A stretch of 64,000 nucleotides of DNA from Orientallactaga sibirica (lineage: Eukaryota > Chordata > Mammalia > Rodentia > Dipodidae). A model generated the notes under the pieces. The model ran no database searches. It saw only the letters and a list, made by a program, of their open reading frames with translations, and was not told where the DNA came from. The stretch spans positions 2,375,001 to 2,439,000 of the forward strand of contig JAEOAD010002712.1 of assembly GCA_036365145.1 (NCBI GenBank), read 5' to 3'. The position numbers and the translations under genes are program-made. Positions 20,872 through 30,214 of the stretch are shown here, piece after piece. The first letter of the stretch is position 1. Each line of letters opens with the position of its first letter.

Positions 20872-23452
20872 TCTCACTAGTGCTGGGGCTTGGAGGAACG
20901 GGGACTCGGCATCTCTAGTGCTCAGGGGCTTGGAGGAACGGGGACTCGGCATCTCTAGTGCTCAGGGGCTTGGAGGAACGGGGACTCATCATCTCTAGTG
21001 CTGGGGCTTGGAGGAACCAGGATTCGGCAACTCTAGTGTTCAGGGGCTTGGAGGAGCCAGGACTCATCATCTCTAGTGCTCAGGGGCTTGGAGGAACGGG
21101 GACTCATCATCTCTAGTGCTCAGGGGCTTGGAGGAACCAGGACTCATCATCTCTAGTGCTCAGGGGCTTGGAGGAACGGGGACTCATCATCTCTAGTGCT
21201 CAGGGGCTTGGAGGAACCAGGACTCATCATCTCTAGTGCTCAGGGGCTTGGAGGAACCAGGACTCATCATCTCTAGTGCTCAGGGGCTTGGAGGAACCAG
21301 GACTCATCATCTCTAGTGCTCAGGGGCTTGGAGGAACCAGGACTCATCATCTCTAGTGCTCAGGGGCTTGGAGGAACCAGGACTCATCATCTCTAGTGCT
21401 CAGGGGCTTGGAGGAACGGGGACTCGGCATCTGTAGTGCTCAGGGGCTTGGAGGAACCAGGACTCATCATCTCTAGTGCTCAGGGGCTTGGAGGAACGGG
21501 GACTCGGCATCTCTAGTGCTCAGGGGCTTGGAGGAACCAGGACTCATCATCTCTAGTGCTCAGGGGCTTGGAGGAACCAGGACTCATCATCTCTAGTGCT
21601 CAGGGGCTTGGAGGAACCAGGACTCATCATCTCTAGTGCTCAGGGGCTTGGAGGAACGGGGACTCGGCATCTCTAGTGCTCAGGGGCTTGGAGGAACCAG
21701 GACTCATCATCTCTAGTGCTCAGGGGCTTGGAGGAACGGGGACTCATCATCTCCAGTGCTCAGGGGCTTGGAGGAACGGGGACTCAGCATCTCCAGTGCT
21801 CAGGGGCTTGGAGGAACCAGGACTCATCATCTCTAGTGCTCAGGGGCTTGGAGGAACCAGGACTCATCATCTCTAGTGCTCAGGGGCTTGGAGGAACCAG
21901 GACTCATCATCTCTAGTGCTCAGGGGCTTGAGGAACCAGGACTCATCATCTCTAGTGCTCAGGGGCTTGCATCTGTAGTGCTCAGGGGCTTGGAGGAACA
22001 GGGACTCATCATCTCTAGTGCTCAGGGGCTTGGAGGAACGGGGACTCGGCATCTCTAGTGCTCAGGGGCTTGGAGGAACCAGGACTCATCATCTCTAGTG
22101 CTCAGGGGCTTGGAGGAACAGGGACTCATCATCTCTAGTGCTCAGGGGCTTGGAGGAACCAGGACTCATCATCTCTAGTGCTCAGGGGCTTGGAGGAATG
22201 GGGACTCAGCATCTGTAGTGCTCAGGGGCTTGGAGGAACCAGGACTCATCATCTCTAGTGCTCAGGGGCTTGGAGGAATGGGGACTCGGCATCTGTAGTG
22301 CTCAGGGGCTTGGAGGAATGGGGACTCAGCATCTGTAGTGCTCAGGGGCTTGGAGGAACGGGGACTCATCATCTCTAGTGTTCAGGGGCTTGGAGGAACG
22401 GGGACTCAGCATCTGTAGTGTTCAGGGGCTTGGAGGAACAGGGACTCGGCATCTCTAGTGCTCAGGGGCTTGGAGGAGTGGGGACTCGGCATCTCTAGTG
22501 CTCAGGGGCTTGGAGGAACGGGGACTCAGCATCTGTAGTGCTCAGGGGCTTGGAGGAACGGGGACTCAGCATCTGTAGTGCTCAGGGGCTTGGAGGAACG
22601 GGGACTCAGCATCTGTAGTGCTCAGGGGCTTGGAGGAACGGGGACTCATCATCTCTAGTGTTCAGGGGCTTGGAGTAACGGGGACTCATCATCTCTAGTG
22701 TTCAGGGGCTTGGAGGAACAGGGACTCATCATCTCTAGTGTTCAGGGGCTTGGAGGAACAGGGACTCATCATCTCTAGTGTTCAGGGGCTTGGAGGAACA
22801 GGGACTCATCATCTCTAGTGTTCAGGGGCTTGGAGGAACAGGGACTCATCATCTCTAGTGTTCAGGGGCTTGGAGGAACAGGGACTCATCATCTCTAGTG
22901 TTCAGGGGCTTGGAGGAACAGGGACTCATCATCTCTAGTGTTCAGGGGCTTGGAGGAACGGGGACTCATCATCTCTAGTGTTCAGGGGCTTGGAGGAACC
23001 AGGACTCATCATCTCTAGTGCTCAGGGGCTTGGAGGAACCAGGACTCATCATCTCTAGTGCTCAGGGGCTTGGAGGAACGGGGACTCATCATCTCTAGTG
23101 TTCAGGGGCTTGGAGGAACAGGGACTCATCATCTCTAGTACTCAGGGGCTTGGAGGAACAGGGACTCATCATCTCTAGTACTCAGGGGCTTGGAGGAACC
23201 AGGACTCGGCATCTCTAGTGCTCAGGGGCTTGGAGGAACCAGGACTCATCATCTCTAGTGCTCAGGGGCTTGGAGGAGTGGGGACTCGGGATTTTCTACT
23301 GCTCAGGGGCTTGGAGGAGTGGGGACTCGGCATCTCTAGTGCTCAGGGGCTTGGAGGAATGGGGACTCGGCATCTGTAGTGCTCAGGGGCTTGGAGGAGT
23401 GGGGACTCGGGATTTTCTAGTGCTCAGGAGCTGGAGCAGTGGGGATTTTCCG
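20872..23452 (+). repeat. 40-base minisatellite array
   Basis: About 64 head-to-tail copies of a 40-base unit reading CTCAGGGGCTTGGAGGAACC and AGGACTCATCATCTCTAGTG. Variants are few and patterned: ACC/ACG/ACA at the middle, CATCAT versus CGGCAT or CAGCAT, CTCAGG versus TTCAGG, and CTCTAG versus CTGTAG. One unit near 21930 lost a base and one near 21961 is truncated. Units at the right edge (23270 on) are more diverged, with GATTTTCTA replacing CATCTCTA. Confidence 0.98.
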
Positions 23453-23690
23453 GATTGCCCATCAGCCAACCAACTCCCTTGATGAAATTGTCCCACTCAG
23501 CCTCCAGGGACAAGAACAATCACCATGGTCATCACTGACACTTGGGGCCCTTACCGAAAGTCTACCTGCAGAGGAGGCAGAGTCCTAGTGGGACACGCTT
23601 GATGGGTTCCTGGCTATAATCAGGGCAGACTGCCCCCGGAGACAGCTTACCTGCATTTTTGGGTGTTCTTGCATGAACTGTTCAGGTACT
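23453..23690. other. Unique flank of minisatellite
   Basis: No recognised feature. Confidence 0.3.
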
Positions 23691-23696
23691 GGATTC

Positions 23697-23908
23697 TTTT
23701 TTGTTAACTTATTTTTTAAATTATTTATTTATTTATTTGTTTATTTATTTTGGTTTTTCAAGGCAGGGTCTCACTCTAGTCTAGGCTGACCTGGAATTCA
23801 CTATGTAGTCTCAGGGTGGCCTCAAACTCACAGTGATCCTCCTACCTCTGCTTCTCAAGTGCTGGGATTCAAATCTCAAGTGCTGGGATTCAATGTGTGT
23901 ACCACCAC
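23697..23908 (-). repeat. B1 SINE with ATTT-rich tail
   Basis: Reverse B1; CAAGTGCTGGGATTCAA appears twice in a row near 23856-23892, a small internal duplication. Confidence 0.85.
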
Positions 23909-24117
23909 TTATTTATTTTGTTTTATTTATTTATTCGACAGAGAAAGAGGGAAAGAGAGAGAGAGAATGGGCGTGCCAGGGCCTCCAGCCACTGCAAACA
24001 CACTCCAGATGTGTGTGCCCCCTTGTGCATCTGGCTAATGTGGGTTCTGGGGAATTGAACCTGGGTCCTTTGGCTTTGCAGGCAAATGCCTTAACCGCTA
24101 AGCCATCCCTCCAGCCC
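23909..24117 (-). repeat. DIP-like tRNA-derived SINE
   Basis: Full reverse copy. CAGGTACT.ATTCTT precedes the B1 at about 23683 and follows this SINE at about 24117, so the two share one outer target duplication. Confidence 0.9.
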
Positions 24118-24124
24118 AGGTACT

Positions 24125-24650
24125 ATATTCTTAAGAAGACCAGAAATGTCCTCACAGATCAGAACAAAGGCTACCAGTCCAGACTTCTAACCATACAAGG
24201 GAAAATGTGAGGGAGAATCCAGTGTTTGTACCCTGAAATGCCAAAGCTGTCTTGGAACTTCCCTGGTTTCCCTTAACAACCTGCCACTAGAAATTGAGGC
24301 TCCTCTGAAGCAAGTCTAAGTTTTCAGCTGCTCTGTGCAGTCTTTCGTCCTTCTGTCCTCTGAGCTCCCCTGCCACCTCTCTTCAAGGGTGATGGGTTTT
24401 TGAATGGTGCAGCTGCTATTGCCTGGAAACCTGGAAAGCAGGACCATATTTTGAGCATCCCTCGCCTTCACGGAGCTTCCTCAACGTCTTCTAGAGCAGA
24501 GGCCAGGCTGTAAAGTACCAGAATATCACAACGCCGCCCTCCCTCCCGAAGATTCGATTTGCCAGGTGGTACTTTTTGAAATTGAGAAAGCAAGTAAGTT
24601 GGAGAAGCACCGACGTTGGCTGCTGTACTGACGGTAAAGAATGAAAGAAG
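24125..24650. other. Unique intergenic sequence
   Basis: Nothing recognised. Confidence 0.35.
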
Positions 24651-24652
24651 AG

Positions 24653-24873
24653 GGACTGGAGAGATGCGACGATTCAGTCACTAAAGTGCTTGCCTACAAA
24701 GCCTGACAGCAGAGGTTCAAATTCCCAGTGCCCACATAAAGCCAGAAGCACAAAGTGTTACATGCATTTGAAGTTTGTTCTTGGTAGCAAGAAGCCCTAG
24801 CATGCCCATTCTCTTTCTTTCTCTCTCTCCCCTCTCTTTCTCTCATTCTCTGATTGTAAATAAATAATTTTTT
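24653..24873 (+). repeat. DIP-like tRNA-derived SINE
   Basis: Forward copy from GGGACTGGAGAGATGCG with pyrimidine-rich part and AAATAAATAA tail. Confidence 0.88.
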
Positions 24874-24876
24874 AAA

Positions 24877-25071
24877 TGTTTTGTTTATTTATTTGAGAGA
24901 GAAATAGGTAGAGAGAGAGTGAGAGAGAATGGGCCTCCAGCCACTGCAAACAAACTCCAGATGCATGTGCCTCCTTGTGTATCTGGCTTGCGTAGGTCCT
25001 GGGGAATTGAACCGGGGTCCTTTGGCTTTGCAGGCAAACACCTTAACCACTAAGCCATCTTCTCCAGCCTG
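24877..25071 (-). repeat. DIP-like tRNA-derived SINE
   Basis: Reverse copy facing the previous one tail to tail, only a few bases apart. Confidence 0.9.
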
Positions 25072-25079
25072 CAAATAAA

Positions 25080-25245
25080 TAATTTTATTTATTTATTTAT
25101 TGCTTTTTCAAGGTAGGGTCTCACTGGCTCAGGCTGACCTGGAATTCACTATGTAGTCTCAGGGTGGCCTCAAACTCACGGTGATCCTACTACCTCTGCC
25201 TCCTGAGTACTGGGATTAAAGGCGTGTGCCACCACACCCACCCTA
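25080..25245 (-). repeat. B1 SINE
   Basis: Reverse B1 with TTTATT-rich tail and intact GTACTGGGATTAAAGGCG block. Confidence 0.9.
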
Positions 25246-25270
25246 AATAATTTTTTTAAAAGAATGGGAA

Positions 25271-25409
25271 GCCGGCGTGGTGGCGCATGCCTTTAATCCC
25301 AGCACTCGGGAGGCAGAGGTAGGAGGATTGTCAAGAGTTCGAGGCCACCCTGAGACTACATAGTGAATTCCAGGTCAGCCTGAGCCAGTGAGACCCTACC
25401 TCGAAAAAC

Positions 25410-25448
<39 letters not shown>

Positions 25449-25450
25449 AA
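25271..25450 (+). repeat. B1 SINE with (AAAT)n tail
   Basis: Near-intact forward B1; ten or more AAAT units follow. AAGAATGGGA at about 25259 and 25450 is the target-site duplication. Confidence 0.95.
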
Positions 25451-25465
25451 AAGAATGGGAGAAGA

Positions 25466-25552
25466 GCCAGGCTTGATGGCTGAGACAGAAGAATCACTGC
25501 AAGTTTGAGGCCAGTCTGGGCCACAGAGTTAGACCTTGTCTCAACAAGAATG
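25466..25552 (+). repeat. B1 fragment
   Basis: GCCAGGCTTGATGGCTGAG with GAGGCCAGTCTGGGCC. Confidence 0.5.
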
Positions 25553-25648
25553 GGAAAAGTAAACGAGTGGGCCTGAGAGCAGCTTTTCAATGGCTTCTGT
25601 GAATTCATGAACTATCAACTCTCGTTGATCTTTGTTCAGAGTTGTTGC

Positions 25649-25777
25649 AGCGGGCGTGGTGGCGCATGTCTTTAATGCCAGCACTTAGGAGGCAGAGGTG
25701 AGTTTGAGGCCAGCCTGAGACTACATAGTGAATTTCTGGGCTACAGCATGACTCTACCTTCAAAAACAAAAAAAAGT
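25649..25777 (+). repeat. B1 SINE
   Basis: GCGGGCGTGGTGGCGCATG through GACTACATAGTGAATTTC, with a short internal deletion. Confidence 0.8.
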
Positions 25778-25778
25778 T

Positions 25779-25985
25779 GGGCTAGAGAGTTGCTCAGTGG
25801 TTAAGGCACTTGCCTACAAAGCCTAATGCAGGTTCAATTCCCCAGTATCCATGTAAAGTCAAATGCACAAAGTGGCACATGCATCTAGAACTCGTTTGTG
25901 GCAGCTGGAGGCCCTGGAGCACCCATTCTCTCTGTATGTCTCTCTATCTCCTTCTGCTTGCAAATAAATAAATAAATAATTTTTA
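25779..25985 (+). repeat. DIP-like tRNA-derived SINE
   Basis: Forward copy starting GGGCTAGAGAGTTGCTCAG, with AAATAAATAAATAA tail. Confidence 0.9.
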
Positions 25986-26054
25986 AAATATTAAAAATGA
26001 ATTGTTTATTCTAGTAATCAATTTCTCAAAATAAACTAATATTTAAAACTAAAA

Positions 26055-26225
26055 TTAGACTCAGCAGTAAAAGGCACTTGCTTGCAAAGCCTGATGGCCC
26101 AGGTTCAATTCTGGCTTTACCAGATACACAATGTGGCCCATATAACTGGAATTGGTTTGCAGCAGCACAAGGCCGTGGCACACTTATTTTCTCTCTCTCT
26201 CTTTCTCTCAAATAAATAAAAATAT
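26055..26225 (+). repeat. DIP-like tRNA-derived SINE, 5' truncated
   Basis: Starts at AGACTCAGCAGTAAAAGGC, ends CAAATAAATAAA. Confidence 0.8.
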
Positions 26226-26369
26226 TTTCACTAAAATTATATTCATAAAAATAAAGTTATAGTTAGCGAATAAATAGCTCTGGGAGAAGCAGGACTAGCC
26301 CCATGCAATTTAAGGGGTTCCCTTTATCATAAAACTTTCTTAGTCTGGGCAGGAGCAATTGAACACTTT

Positions 26370-26384
26370 CTTTTCTCTTTTCTT

Positions 26385-26416
<32 letters not shown>

Positions 26417-26637
26417 TTGGAGAGGGACAGAGAGAGAGGGAGAGGGAGAATGGACGTGCCAGTAGTCTCTCAGCTGCTGTGAACGAAATCCAGATGCGTG
26501 CGCCCCCTTGTGGTCAAGTGCGGCATTGCGCCCTTGCGTCACTTTGCATCTGGCTAAACATGGGACCTGGAGATTGGAGCCAGAGTTCTTAGACTTGGCA
26601 GGCAGGCGCCTTAACCACGAAGCCATCTCTCCAGCCC
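26370..26637 (-). repeat. DIP-like tRNA-derived SINE, long subtype
   Basis: Reverse copy with the extra GTGGTCAAGTGCGGCATTG / CCCTTGCGTCACTT segment at about 26509-26544; one of the cleanest long-subtype copies. Confidence 0.9.
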
Positions 26638-26639
26638 TC

Positions 26640-26820
26640 TTTTCTCTTTTTCCTTTCTTTTTTTTTCTTTTCTTTTCTTTTTAGAGGTAGGGTTTCACTC
26701 TGGCCCAGGCTGACCTGGAATTCACTATGTAGTCTCAGGGTGGCCTCGAACTCATGGTGATCCTCCTACCTCTGCCTTCCGAGTGCTGGGATTAAAGGTG
26801 TGCGCCACCACACCCGGCTT
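26640..26820 (-). repeat. B1 SINE
   Basis: Near-intact reverse B1 with T/C tail. TTGAACACT occurs before the previous SINE (26359) and after this B1 (26819), so the pair share one outer target duplication. Confidence 0.92.
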
Positions 26821-26824
26821 GAAC

Positions 26825-27590
26825 ACTCTCCTACCTATGCCTTGTCTCATCGTTTGTTCCTACAGCCCTTCCTTCATCAGGGTCGATGTGCCTGATGTGA
26901 ATCAGGAATTCTCATAAATCAGCAAGAAAGCTGCTTTAACAAAAACTATGTACTAAAAATTTTTTAATGTGACGATGGATGAAAACAAAAAGAAGGCAGA
27001 CCATGTACTAATGATAATGAAAGCGACAATAGGCAGATAATAATGAAGGTGGGCCAGAAATACACTCAGGACATAAATCTCTTTGGGCGTTATCTTCCAT
27101 TCCATGTAAGTGGCATGAATATAGTGTCACAGTTTTAGTAGTTCTACAATGATTGTTATTAAGTCCTTAGCATGTGCTTGGGACAGAACTGATCATGACA
27201 CAGGAGGGTTGAGTAGTTATGCCACCTGTGGTCCTGGTCTGAGCAGGGGGAAAAAAAAACCCTCAGTATCCTTGAGTGCTATGAGAAGTCTGTCAATTGT
27301 AGCACATGGATAACAATGAAAAATAATGCCAATCTACAAGCATGCAAATTATGTCCTGCCTGTGGATGGGTCAGTTTACTTTCCTCTCTCCTCACTGCAC
27401 ACCAGTTTGTCCCTATTTGAATATTCATTTCGATATTCCAGATCTGTACATATGCTACTCTCTGCAAATTCTTTTGAACTGATTACAATCGCTTGACTCC
27501 CTCAATGTCTATGGGTTCTACTGATTAAGGGTCTCTAATAAATATGAATTTTACACCTGCTCATGTCTAAGTGCCATGGTCTTTCCTTTC
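26825..27590. other. AT-rich unique intergenic sequence
   Basis: Mostly nothing recognised; 27120-27200 has a weak antisense MIR-like run (TTATTAAGTCCTTAGCATGTG). Confidence 0.35.
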
Positions 27591-27599
27591 TTAGGTTTA

Positions 27600-27778
27600 T
27601 CTCTTTTTGTTTGTTTCATTTTTTTTTGGGGGGGGTTTTGCAAGGTAGGGTCTCACTCTGGTCCAGGCTGACCTGGAATTAACTATGTAGTCTCAGGGTG
27701 GCCTCAAACTCTCTGCGATCCTCCTACCTCTGCCTCCCGAGTGCTGGGATTAAAGGCGTGCGCCACCACACCCGGCTC
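27600..27778 (-). repeat. B1 SINE
   Basis: Near-intact reverse B1, T/G-rich tail. Confidence 0.93.
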
Positions 27779-27783
27779 TGTTT

Positions 27784-27933
27784 CATTTTTTTTTTTCTAG
27801 GTAGGGTTTCACTCTAGTCCAAGCTGACCTGGAATTTACTATGTAGTCTCAGGGTGACTTTGAACTCATGGCGATCCTCCTACCTCTGCCTCCCAAGTGC
27901 TGGGGTTAAAGGCGTGCACCACCATTCCTGGCC
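27784..27933 (-). repeat. B1 SINE
   Basis: Second reverse B1 directly after the first, preceded by TGTTTCATTTTT that also precedes the first copy (27614 and 27779). Confidence 0.92.
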
Positions 27934-27939
27934 TAGATT

Positions 27940-27970
27940 TATCTTTTTTATTTTTTATTTTATTTCAGAC

Positions 27971-28017
<47 letters not shown>

Positions 28018-28193
28018 GTCAGGGCCTCAGTCACTGCAGTCGAACTCCAGGTGCTTGCGCCACTTAGTGGGCATGTGTGACCTTGCGCTTGCCTCACCTT
28101 TGTGCACCTGGCTTATGCAGGATCTGGAGAGTCCAACATGGGTCCTTAGGCTTCGCAGGCAAGAGCCTTAACTTCTAAGCCATCTCTCTAGCC
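27940..28193 (-). repeat. DIP-like tRNA-derived SINE, long subtype, with (GA)n tail
   Basis: About 22 AG units at 27972-28013, then the body with TTAGTGGGCATGTGTGACC inside. TTAGATTTATCTTTTT follows at 28194 and matches the sequence before the tail. Confidence 0.9.
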
Positions 28194-28234
28194 TTAGATT
28201 TATCTTTTTACTTACTTATTTAATTGATGGTTAA

Positions 28235-28580
28235 TCTCTTGTTGTTAACTTGACAAGATTTAGAAACATCATGAAAACAAATGTCTTGCATGTCTGTAGG
28301 GAGTTTCTATATTAGATTAATTGTAGTAATTATAGTAGATTAACTGTGGGTGGTGCCATTCCATGGGCTGGAGGTCCTGGACTATACAAAGAGATGAGAG
28401 CTAGCTGAATATCAGCATCCATCTTTCTTGACTTCCTCCCTGCTGGTGTGAAAATGTGAGCCAGCTTCTGCTCCTGACATGCTGGACTTCCTCTCAAAAC
28501 CATAAGCCAAAAATAAATCCTCTCCTTCCTAAAGCTTTTTTTGACTGAGTGTTTGTCCCAGAAACAAGAAGGTAACTGAT
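28235..28580 (+). repeat. Rodent LTR-like interspersed repeat
   Basis: TTGTTAACTTGACAAGATTT at the left, ACTGTGGGTGGTGCCATTCC and CATGGGCTGGAGGTCC inside, CATAAGCCAAAAATAAATCC near the right. This order is typical of a common rodent repeat; family name not certain. Confidence 0.55.
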
Positions 28581-28582
28581 AC

Positions 28583-28594
28583 AATTTATGTATG

Positions 28595-28626
<32 letters not shown>

Positions 28627-28705
28627 TGTAGTGTATGTATGTATGTATGTATGTATGAGTGTATGTATGTATGTATGTATGTATGAGTGCATGTATATAT
28701 GTATG
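28583..28705 (+). repeat. Interrupted (TATG)n microsatellite
   Basis: Roughly 25 TATG units with TAGTG and GAGTG interruptions at regular places. Confidence 0.95.
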
Positions 28706-28707
28706 TA

Positions 28708-28820
28708 TTTAGAGGCAGGGTCTCACGTAGCCCAGGCTGGCCCTTGAAGTTACCATATAACTGAAGTGATCGTGAACTTTTGAGCACTGGGTTGACAAGT
28801 GTGTGCCACCATGCCCAGTT
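28708..28820 (-). repeat. Old B1-type SINE (left part)
   Basis: GAGGCAGGGTCTCACGTAGCC through CAAGTGTGTGCCACCATGCCC; interrupted by a younger B1. Confidence 0.65.
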
Positions 28821-28990
28821 TTTTTTTTTTTTTTTTTTTTTTTTTTGGTTTTTCGAGGTAGGGTTTCACTCTGGTCCAGGCTGACCTGGAATTAACTATG
28901 TAGTCTCACGGTGGCCTCGAACTCTCAGCCATCCTCCTACCTCTGCCTCCCGAGTGCTGGGATTAAAGGTGTGCGCCACCACGCCCGGCT
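28820..28990 (-). repeat. Young B1 SINE inserted in an older SINE
   Basis: T27-like tail, near-intact reverse B1. ACCATGCCCAGTTTT lies on both sides (about 28808 and 28991). Confidence 0.95.
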
Positions 28991-29082
28991 ACCATGCCCA
29001 GTTTTAATGTGGTTCTGAGGATCAAACTCTGGACCTTATGCATGCCAGGCAAGTACTCTACCAGCTGAGCTACTCAGCCTCT
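28991..29082 (-). repeat. ID half of an interrupted ID-B1 composite
   Basis: GTTCTGAGGATCAAACTCTGG and AAGTACTCTACCAGCTGAGC are reverse ID; with 28708-28820 it rebuilds an ID-B1 order. Confidence 0.65.
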
Positions 29083-29084
29083 AA

Positions 29085-29535
29085 GATTTATTTAGACATC
29101 AAGTGATCTCAGTGTTGCTAAAAGATAATACTTTACCTGCACATGCGCAGAAACACCCAGGAAGCCAGGCAGTGTTTTGACCCTGAGTGGCATTTCTGAG
29201 GAGCTGGGTGTCTGGAGTCATCTCACCTGTTCTGAGGTGGTGGGCCATGCTACCTCAGTCAGACCATCATCTGTGCCATCCCTCCTCATCTCTCCATCCT
29301 CTGGGCTCCTCTAGGTCACACTAAACTGTAGCTTTCTCCAGAAGCCTTCTGTCTCCTGACTGTGCATAACATACATCCCTCCCGTTGTCACTGCTCACTC
29401 ACTAAGTGAGTGCACAAACACCCAGACCCCAGTGAGTAAGAGTCCATGGTGTCTTCAGTGCATCTGCTGCAGTGAGAAAACTCCTTGGGCTTAAAGAAAT
29501 CCTCATGGGAATATTTTCTTTTCTTCCTCCCTTAC
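29085..29535. other. Unique intergenic sequence
   Basis: No gene recognised; 29285-29360 is faintly L2-like. Confidence 0.3.
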
Positions 29536-29544
29536 TTTTTCATT

Positions 29545-29742
29545 TTAAGAAATATTTTGTTTGTTTATTTATGGGTAAGAGAAGCATATAGAGAGAACTG
29601 CAAATAAACTCCATCCACTGCAAATAAACTCCAGACACAGGCGCCACCTTGTGCATGTGGCTTATGTGGGTCTTGCGGAAATGAACCTAGATCCTTAGGC
29701 TTCACAGGCAAGCATCTTAACCACTAAGCTATCTTTGCAGCC
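29545..29742 (-). repeat. DIP-like tRNA-derived SINE
   Basis: Reverse copy with a local duplication of CTGCAAATAAACTCCA near 29598-29630. Confidence 0.85.
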
Positions 29743-29756
29743 CCTTTATTATTTTT

Positions 29757-30037
29757 TAATGTGTGTGTAAGTGAGTGCAGAGGCATGTGTGCTATGGCAT
29801 GCACATGGAGGTCAGAGGACAGCTTTCTGGTCAGTCCTCGCCTTCCACCTCCTCTAGATGCCGCTTGCTGCTTCATTCAGGACCTTCCAGGAGGTTCTCC
29901 ACTTCTCACCTGGCTTGGGTGTGCTGGGACCGCAGAAGCCCTCCATAGCTTCTGCTTCGTGTGAATGTTGGGAATTATACTCAGGTTGTCACTCTTGCAG
30001 GAAAGTGCTTTGTCCACCGAACCACCTTCCCAGCCTT
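29757..30037 (-). repeat. Old rodent interspersed repeat, family not assigned
   Basis: TG-rich start, GGAGGTCAGAGGACAGCTTTC, then GGGAATTATACTCAGG and GTCCACCGAACCACCTTCCC. Confidence 0.5.
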
Positions 30038-30047
30038 TCTCTCTTTT

Positions 30048-30212
30048 AAAAAAATTTTTTTTTTATTTTTTATTTTCAGAGATAGGGTCTCGGTCTAGCT
30101 CAGGCTGACCTGGAATTCACTATGGAGCCTCAGAGTGGCCTTGAATTCATGACAATCCTCCTACCTCTGCCTCCCGAGGGCTGGGATTAAAGGCGTGCGC
30201 CACCACACCGAC
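30048..30212 (-). repeat. B1 SINE
   Basis: Reverse B1 from a T-rich tail to GCGCCACCACACCGAC. Confidence 0.9.
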
Positions 30213-30214
30213 TC

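Noticed and set aside
20872..23452. CRISPR-like direct repeat array
   Set aside because: There are no spacers; units are contiguous 40-base tandem copies in mammalian DNA.
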